Origin: a virus
Direction: 5' to 3' (one strand)
DNA: 39,846 bases
Virus record (IMG/VR): IMGVR_UViG_3300009512_001213
Location: 1-39,846 of that record
Shown: in pieces, positions 19,301 to 28,300 of the stretch
Numbering within the stretch: position 1 is the first letter of the stretch
How the letters are laid out: the number at the start of each line of letters is the position of its first letter
Notes under the pieces: generated by a model
The model's input: the letters and a program-made list of their open reading frames with translations, nothing else
What the model was told of the DNA's origin: nothing
Database searches by the model: none
Translations under genes and position numbers: made by a program

Positions 19301-22300
19301 GACCAGTAATCTGATGTATCGTAATATGTTCCAGTTGCAAATAAGTATGTAGCATCCTGTCTAGTCTCTGCTATTGGATACTCTGCAAGAACTTTGTTTG
19401 CATATTCTAAATAGTTTTCTAATCCTAAGAATCTACTAAAGAAGAAACTCTGTCTTGGTCTAGCAAGTACGCCAGACTGAACTGCTTTTGGTAAATATGG
19501 ATTAGGTACAACTTCGCCAACTTCATCGACACCTGACAATGAATCTAGTAGACGATCATAAAGACCTTCTGGTCTATTAGTTGAAGTTTGCGGACCGAAC
19601 TTAGGTAGACCTGGTAAGAAGTCATCTGCTAGTCCGTCTTTAATTAAATTAAATTCTTGGTGAGAAGGATCGTCATTGTTACCTACTGCAAAGCCTATAT
19701 GAAATACACTATCAGTAGTATTAATATATGATTGTGTGTTATATAATGCAAATGTATTTTGTAATAATGGTGCAAAGAACGCAACACCTGATCTACTAGG
19801 ATTAGTAATATACTGTTGCAAGGTAGTATCACTTAATGTTTTATCTATTTCACTGTTGACAATATTAGTATCACGTACCCAGAAGTAGTAACAAGTTGTT
19901 ACTGTATTAGATGCATTTAAATCTGCTTCAACACTATATTGTGTATTTGCTTTTGGTATACCCGGACCTTGATATTGTGCAGGTGTTACTGTTGACTTAA
20001 CCCATGTATAACATGATACATTTGATCCAGGAAAGACTCTTCCCCAATGTCTAGCATTATACGTAACATCATTTTGATGATAGTTTAACCATCTAGTACG
20101 AGAAGTATCAAACCAAATCTTTCCAGTTTGCGGTGCTCCCCAAACAAGACCTGCATTTACTCCACCTATCTCACTATTATATGTTGCAGGATCTACACTA
20201 TTAACATAGTCAATATTTTCTCTAACTGATCCTAATAGTTTTTCTTGCATTGGATCCATATAATCTAAATTGATTAATGTGTCATTAGTTTCCGCACTAT
20301 AAATCTGCGAGTTTTGTATTCTATTAATATCTACGATTGCTGATGTTTGTCTATAAAGAGACCAATCTTTAGCAGTTCCAGAGTTCTGGAATAATGTAAT
20401 TTGTCCTTCTAGGTTGCCATAACTTAAGTTAGGGGTACCAATAATAACTTGATTATTAGTAAAGTCTAATGCTGTTCCGTATTGTGGTTCAAAGCCATAG
20501 TTCTGATCTTGGCTATTTAAATTCTGTGCGTAAACAAACTTACCTGGATCAGCAATTGATCCATTGTAGTTTGCAAGATAGTCATACATGTAAACTGCGC
20601 CTGCACTATCCCATGTGTCAACAAAACGAGTTGCATTGTTGTCGAAAATTGTATCGTTATCTAAGTTCTCATCGTCAATAAAATCAAATGTAGTTCCTAA
20701 GAATCTTGTTGATACCGGAGCAGAGATTACTACTGAATCACTCTCATCAAATTTGATTGTGTTACCAAACAATGTTCTGCTTACGTTGTGAGGTGCAATG
20801 ATTACTTGTGTCTTATCATAAATTGCAAAACCTAGTTCAGCAAACGCAGTAGTTGACGGTGCTTGTAACAATAGTTTTTCATTTACTAATGCTAGACTTG
20901 TATTGATAGTTGAAATAATTAGTTTACCATCAGCAGTTGCACTTGAAGTTACATTTGTAATACCATACTGATTAATTAAACTAGAACATTGACTTGCGTT
21001 TGATCCAGATGGCAACACTACAAGATAACCGTTAATTAATAATTTAGTTTCTGTAGTCAAAGCAGTTACGCCTGTACCGATTACTGTGCCGTACTTGCCG
21101 CCACCGTTTGTATATCTGTAAACTGATCCGTCTGTTTGTTTTGCCCCGTCAATTCTTATCTCGCCGGGTGCACCCATCAATATTTCACTACCATATGAAG
21201 TCATGTCAGTTGCGTAACCTAATTGTACTCCTACTCTGTCATCAGCATCAGGTATCATTGATTGTACCCATTGAATGTTACGAGAACTAACAGTAATAAT
21301 ATCGCCGGCTCTAATATCTCCAAAGTATCTAAAGTCTAGTTGTCCGCCACCAACTGCATAGTTGTTGTCATTAACAAATGTTCCGTTAACTTTAACTAGC
21401 AATGATTCAATTTGCGGGAAGATACTAAATGTAACACTAGGTTCGTCTATGAGTGTTATGACTGCATTAGTTGATCTACTCTCTTTAAGTGAGAATGTTT
21501 GTGCAGATACATACTGCATGTAGTAAACTTTGTTTGGTGTAATACCTGAGTTACCGAATGATCCACCTTCATTGAATGCTACAGATGTATTTGTAAATGT
21601 TGCATCTATTGCAGTACCTGTAAATGTAATTACGTTTGATGCTACCGCAGTTGCAGTTCTAGCAGAGAATACTGTGTCCCATGCTAGTGGATAATGTTGT
21701 GGTTGATTAGGAATTGCTGTATACTGTGATTCTATGTTTTGTACTAAACGTGAGTACACATAGTTTGTTCCCCATTTTTCTTTTGTAGTGGGAGATTTTG
21801 TATTTGGAGCACCTATTGATATAGTGTCTCCGTTACTATCGCAACTTACAGAGAAGCCAAAGTTGTCGCCTGCTACTGCACTTACTGGAGCGGCTGTACC
21901 TTCAATTTCTGCTAGTTCTACATAAGAGATTTGATCTGCTGTACCAGTGCCTGTTCCAACACCGGTTGCATTAAAGACAATGCCTACTTTATCATCTAGT
22001 GCACCGAGTGCTTTAAAGTCTGTTGTGCCTACGCTTGTAATTGTATATGTTTCACCAATTGTAAAGAAGCCTGCATTTAAAGGTATGTGTTGTCTATTGT
22101 AAACTTCTATTTGATTAGACAGTGGACTACCTGAATATATCCACTCTTGGTCATCACTTATTGCAAGACTTGTGCCTGCACCTTCTGGACCAGTAAATGT
22201 TTGCAACAATGTAATATCATCTGATAAAACAGTATCGTTTAATGTATAAATTCTAAGTGTTGATGATCCGAATGCACCTGTTGTAGTTGCTGGCTCACTG

Positions 22301-25300
22301 ATTACAAATAGATTCTTAGAGTAAGCAATTGCTGTACCAAATGAGGTTCCACCAGTTAGAAGACTTCCAGTATCTTCGTCAAAGTTACCAGTCGTAGTAT
22401 TATAACCATAACGATAAACTTTGCCTGCTGATGAATCACCTATTAGGTAACCCATTCTAGGAGTATATGCTACAGCACTACCGAATGTTTGTCCGTCAGC
22501 ACGATTTAAATTCTTTGTTAAACTATAGTTGATTGACTTTTGATATACACCCCAGTTGCCATCACTTGCTTCGTCTACCCAAACTGTGTTCTTTGAGAAC
22601 TCTGCTTCATTTAAGTCTAAGTCTGCAATGTCTGCTGGTTGTGCTACACGTTGATTAACAAATGTTAATCCTAAACCATTGCCATCTAATATAGTAGGCG
22701 GTTCTTCTAACGATAAGTTAATTGTAATTTCTGTTAGATTATTAACAGTTGTTACAAGATAATAACCGTCTACGTTAGGTGCAACATTTATAAATGATAC
22801 TGGATCAAGTTTTGATAATCCGTGTCTTTCAGCAAATGTAATTGTAGTTGTGTTGTTTGTATTTGGTGTAACGTTTATTACTCTTCCGACAGGTTTGATT
22901 GAATAAACTCTCCATTGTTCTTTGAAGTTTGCTATCCACATGTAATCTCTTACATAAAAGTCTTGTATTGGTATTTGTTTTCCGTTACTATTGACTGCTC
23001 GTAGTCCTAAATCATTATAGTAGTAAGCGGCCATCTTAACATCGTCATAGTTAACGTACCCTGCTGTTGGGTAAAGACTTAACGGATCTTCTTTCGTTAA
23101 TGTAGATAAGATATTGGGTCCGTCTATAGGCCTTGCATAGTTAAATAAGTTGTGAACTGATACTTCTTGTTGAGCACCAAAAGTAGGGGTACCTTCTGTT
23201 AACGATACGATACCAGGATTGCCTGTCAGTTTTGCTTCATTAAGTTTAAAGTCTACAAAGTTACTGTTTAGTGTTCCACCGAACTCTCCGGAAAGAATAG
23301 CCCAGTTCTCATAAACATCATAATTAATTCCGCCAGTTGATAACGTAGTTCCTTTAAATGCAGATACTGCATTTGTTGTACCTTTTAATTTAATTAAGTT
23401 TTTATAAACATTAACTTGTGTAATGTCTGATAGATTTACACTAGAGAGATAATCTCTAGGTCTAAACCCAATTAGAGAGAATGATAATTGATCTGCATCC
23501 TTTTCTAAGTTTGCTGTGTTACTGTTGTAATACAGTGTGCTTTCATATGAACGTGTCGCAGAGTTAGGTAATAAGCCTTTTTGTATATCGTTGTAATCTG
23601 TTTCTACCCAATTAGTTTCTTCAAACTTAGCGGCTGATTCAATCGTTTTATTTGCTGTAAAAAATTTGTTTTTGTATTTGACTATCTCGCCTTTTGCATA
23701 TTTATATGCAGGCTTCCATTCATAAACATTGTCTTGGTTAAGAATAAACCCAGAAGCATTGACAGTTCCGTTCCATTCAGCAGTCTTAGTACCTCGTAAG
23801 TAAATACGATTCTGTCTGAGACCTGTAATTAGGTTATAAATGACATCATTAAAGAGTGTGTTATTATCAAACACAACACCATGTTCAATATTGCTCAAAT
23901 TAAATTGACCATATGCCATGACATCACCGGAGTTCAATGTTTTTACATGAAACTTAGTGTCTAATCTTTCTATTGCTAAATCTTTAATTGCAATAGGATA
24001 TAAATTCTGATTCAATAAGAAGTTTTCTTGTTCGATTGTCAATGGCTGAACAATGTCACTTTCTTTTTGAATTTTAAAATCTTGTGCGGATGGATTAACT
24101 GTAATCAATGATCCAAGTTCCCAATTGAACTGTGACCAATACAAATATTCTTTGATCATTACATTCCAATTGAGTTCAATACCATTTTCGATATTATCGA
24201 ACACCATACCTTTGCGTTCTAACCATGCACCGTAACTTGCTAAGAATTGTGAGAGTGCTTGATACGTATAAAACTGTGTACCGTAAGGAACAATCAATTC
24301 TTCTCGTTCAGTCGTAGAGTAATTATCTGCGACCTTAACTGTATAATCATCTACTTCAATTGATGTTGTTTTACCATTTGATATTGGAGTATCAGTTGTA
24401 AAATATGCTTGTGTTTGCGAGTTACCAAATACTTTCCAACCATTTGATACAACTTGAATTATAACACTTGAAAATTTTAATTGATCGTTAGGTTGATTGT
24501 CATGCAATAATACAGCATAACTTTCATCTGGTATTAAAAGTGATGAATTGTCAGAGTTAGGTGTTGCTTTCTCTACAAAGAATTTTAATAATGCCTTATC
24601 ACTGAAACCTGCAAGTCTATATACTAAACGTACATCTAAGTTATCTAATAAAGTTGTAATTTCTGTTGTTGCATCTACACCTTGTTGCTTTTCAAAATCA
24701 ACGATCCAATTTATATAACTTGTTTTTGCTGTGCCATTACCATAGATTTGAATAGCACCAATATCTAAATGACTTCTATCATTTACTAGATATTGTTTGA
24801 ATTCTGTGTTATACTTGTAATTGTCTAAGTCAGCACTTAAGTTAAAGAACTCTGCTGGTCTAGTCAATGCAAAGATTCGCATCAAGTCAAATGGGTAAGA
24901 AGAACTTCTTCTATATGAGAACTCTGCTGGTGCATCGTCTCCTACTTTCCAGTCACGTTTGAATGTGTTAGCATCATAGTTTCCTACGATTGCATCGAAT
25001 GGAGATAAAAGATCACCATGATCATCAACTGGAAGAATTGTACTTAAGCCAGGACGTTTTAATTCGTCAACCGTAACACTAGTTGTTCCACCAGTGTTAT
25101 AAATGATGCCTGCTTCTATGTCTGCCCACATGACACCATTTGAGTTTGTATAAGGTGCGGCTCCATATTGAGCAGTCCACCAAGTTGGCATTTCAGAGAA
25201 GCCTAACATCTCCCATGGTGCAATGTTTGGCTGAGATGTACCGTAGAAGTATTCATATACTCCTCTCCAGTAACCCTGATCGATAACTGTATTTGTTAAC

Positions 25301-28300
25301 TTGTTTGCTGATTGATAATAGTTATAACTAAACTTATCTGCTGATGTATAACCTGTTTGAGTTTTGTAATCAATTCTGTTTTGTCCGGCCCAGTTTAAAA
25401 ATTGCGAGCCGTAAATTTTTAAGAAGTCAGCACTTGAGTATGTAGACTCTCTAAAGAATCCAGGTAATACTTCATAACGTTCAATAGGAACTACTGTACT
25501 TAATTTAATATTATTATAGATTCTAGTTTCAAATTCTAATAATGCTTGATCTCTAAAATCTGTTAGCCCTGTTGCTGGCGTATAGTTTAGTGTATAAAGA
25601 GATGTGTAAGAGCCGTCATGCCCTCTAAGCATATATGTAGGAACTGAATAGTTAGGATCTAATACAACTTCTGGTTTCCACTTTGGATATAGTCCTAACT
25701 TAGTAGGAGTATTCGGTACAAAGTTTCCATATGTCTGATTGTATTCTTTAATCGTAACTACATCACCTGCAATTAAATCTTTAGTTACTGTTAGTGAAGG
25801 TGCAGTTGTTGATACTATATAATCTACGTCTCTGATCAACTGTGTTGTCTTTGTTACACCACTAGTTGTACGAGTAAGATAAACAAGCACTCCTTTATAG
25901 TTTGCTGTTTTAAAGTTATACGTTTGTGTTAAAGGATAAATTGATTCTTGTAATGCATTAGCAAACGTATATGTATTTGTCTTGTATGGTGCTTGTGATG
26001 GTATCATATCAGACCAGAAGAATGAATCACCTTCTGATTTTGCTGACACCATAGTTTCTAATGCTGTATCTAAAATATAACTCGGGTTAAATCTTTGTGC
26101 CCAATCAGTATCATTGACAGTCTTAACAAGTTGCTGTTTATATTGCACATACTGACTTGAATTAAATTGTAATGCATCAAATAAATTGTGTTCTGATTTA
26201 CGTAAGAATACACTCGGCAAAACAACTGGAGCAGAGTTTTGAATAATCTTTGTTCCGTATGGTACTAAGTTTCCTAAGTCTCTTAAATTGTTAATCCCGA
26301 ATATCGTTCCAGCTGAGTTTGGGTTATTAACAAAGATGTCTTGGTATTGTGATCTAATGTCACCAATGTCTGCAATCTCTAAATCAGTATTGAACGGGTT
26401 GTTGCTTAAATTTATAGGTATGCTATAATAAGCAGTTTTAGATGTTTGTTTACTGAGTACTAATATCTGAATAGGTGTGTCTACTGTTGGTGCAGTATTC
26501 AATGTAATTTTTGTAGTCGTATCAGTTTCAGTAATTGTGTAAGTAGTTTCCAATTGATATATGTTATTAACATATACTTGAATTCTAGGCCATGAATCAA
26601 CTGTAGTGTCTATTGGAAGAACTGCAACGTCACACGTGAATTCGGCTGTGGTCCCTTTAGTATATTCTAGTTCAAATATTTGATATTGAACTGAGGGGGC
26701 AACTGCTGTTTGCCAACCTAATTCACGTGTTTTCGTTGTACGTGTTGAATAATCAAACACATAACCTGTATTAACTTTTGAAGTGACCGGAGTTGTTCCA
26801 GTAACATATGAGAATGAGTCAACATTGAGAGAACAATCAAAACTAATATCACCTACGTTATCTACTGCTGAGTAACGTATTGGGAAACCTAACACTGCAT
26901 CGTTTGCACCAGTGCCTCTGCCATAAGCAAATAGTTTATTTCCTAAGAAAGATGTGCCTTGATAGACTGTAGCATCTCCAAACGAGATTCCATTTTTATC
27001 ATAGATGTCAAAATTAGGTGCTTGATTGACTGTCAGTTTTTGTTGTGCTTCGTCCCATACTGTTCCGTTGAACCAAAATGTAGAGCCTTGATAATTATAT
27101 CCTCTAAGTGCTACTGTTTGATCATCTACTAGACAAGGTGAATCTTCTGATTCAGTTAGTGTGATGACTGGCGCTGATCCGAATGTAATCGTTGAGAAGC
27201 CTACAACATAAATTTTATTTTTAACTTCTGCATTTGTATCTGCTGTAAAGATGACTCTTGCACCAGAAAACAATTCGTAGTTATTAACTGTAGTGTCACT
27301 ACCAACGATTGAAACATTTGTTTGTCCAACAACTGTAGAGTTAGCAAAAGAAACTGTTAAAACAGTATTGACTCCTGATACACTAACATCAGTAATTTGT
27401 GTGTTGTTCGGTAACGCAAAGTTAGAATCTGTAATGTACATGCCTGTAGCAAATGTATTATAGATGTCTGTTGTCGGAATAGTAATCGTTGTACTTGTTC
27501 CTGTTACACCTGTGATCGATGCTGTATAACTTGTATACGTTTCGATGTCAGGATAGTATTGTTTTTTGTTTGCAACTTGCTCAAATGCATTTGTTGTTCT
27601 TGTGTCTATAAAGTCGACCGGTAATTTAGCAATTGTACCAGCATCAAATAGTTTTAAGTTTGGATAAAACTCAATGATAGGACGTTTTGCTTTGTTCTTA
27701 CCTGTTGCATATGTAGTAACGATAGTTGGGTCATTGTTGTAATCAGCAGTTGCATTGATAACATCAACATGGAACCATCTGTTAGAACGTGACCATGAAT
27801 TTCTATTGATAGAGTTTCTACCTATAGTAATATAATCTTGGTCTACGGGAATAAACAACTCTGTATCAAAGTTACCTATAGAATAATTTAATGTATCATA
27901 AGGTATATAATTTGTGCCAGTAAAATCTTCCGGGACAACTAAATCTGTTGTTGGAATCAAGTTAATAGATTCACCAACGCCTTGTACATAATATTCACCA
28001 GTCAAATAACTTGATGGTATAATGTCTCCGTTGAATTGTACTTTTAATCCGTTTGTAAATATGACACCATTTGTAGATGTAAATGTTTTTTGTCCTATAA
28101 TATCTGTATCGACATTTACTGTGTTAGTTAAGTTACTTTCGATTAACTTAATACTACCCACTTTATTTGCATTTGTGCCGTCTTGGTAGTATAATGTATC
28201 TAATAGTGCTGACAGATAAGGTATTCTAAGTATCTCACCTGTTTGTGATCTGTAAAAGTCTAACCCAATATAAGTTGTACCAAATTCTATACTAATTTTT

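Noticed and set aside
23699-23706. Perfect TATAAATA on the minus strand inside the giant gene
   Set aside because: It lies in the middle of a conserved coding segment (YKYAKGE), with no gene start nearby. A chance match is likely in AT-rich DNA.
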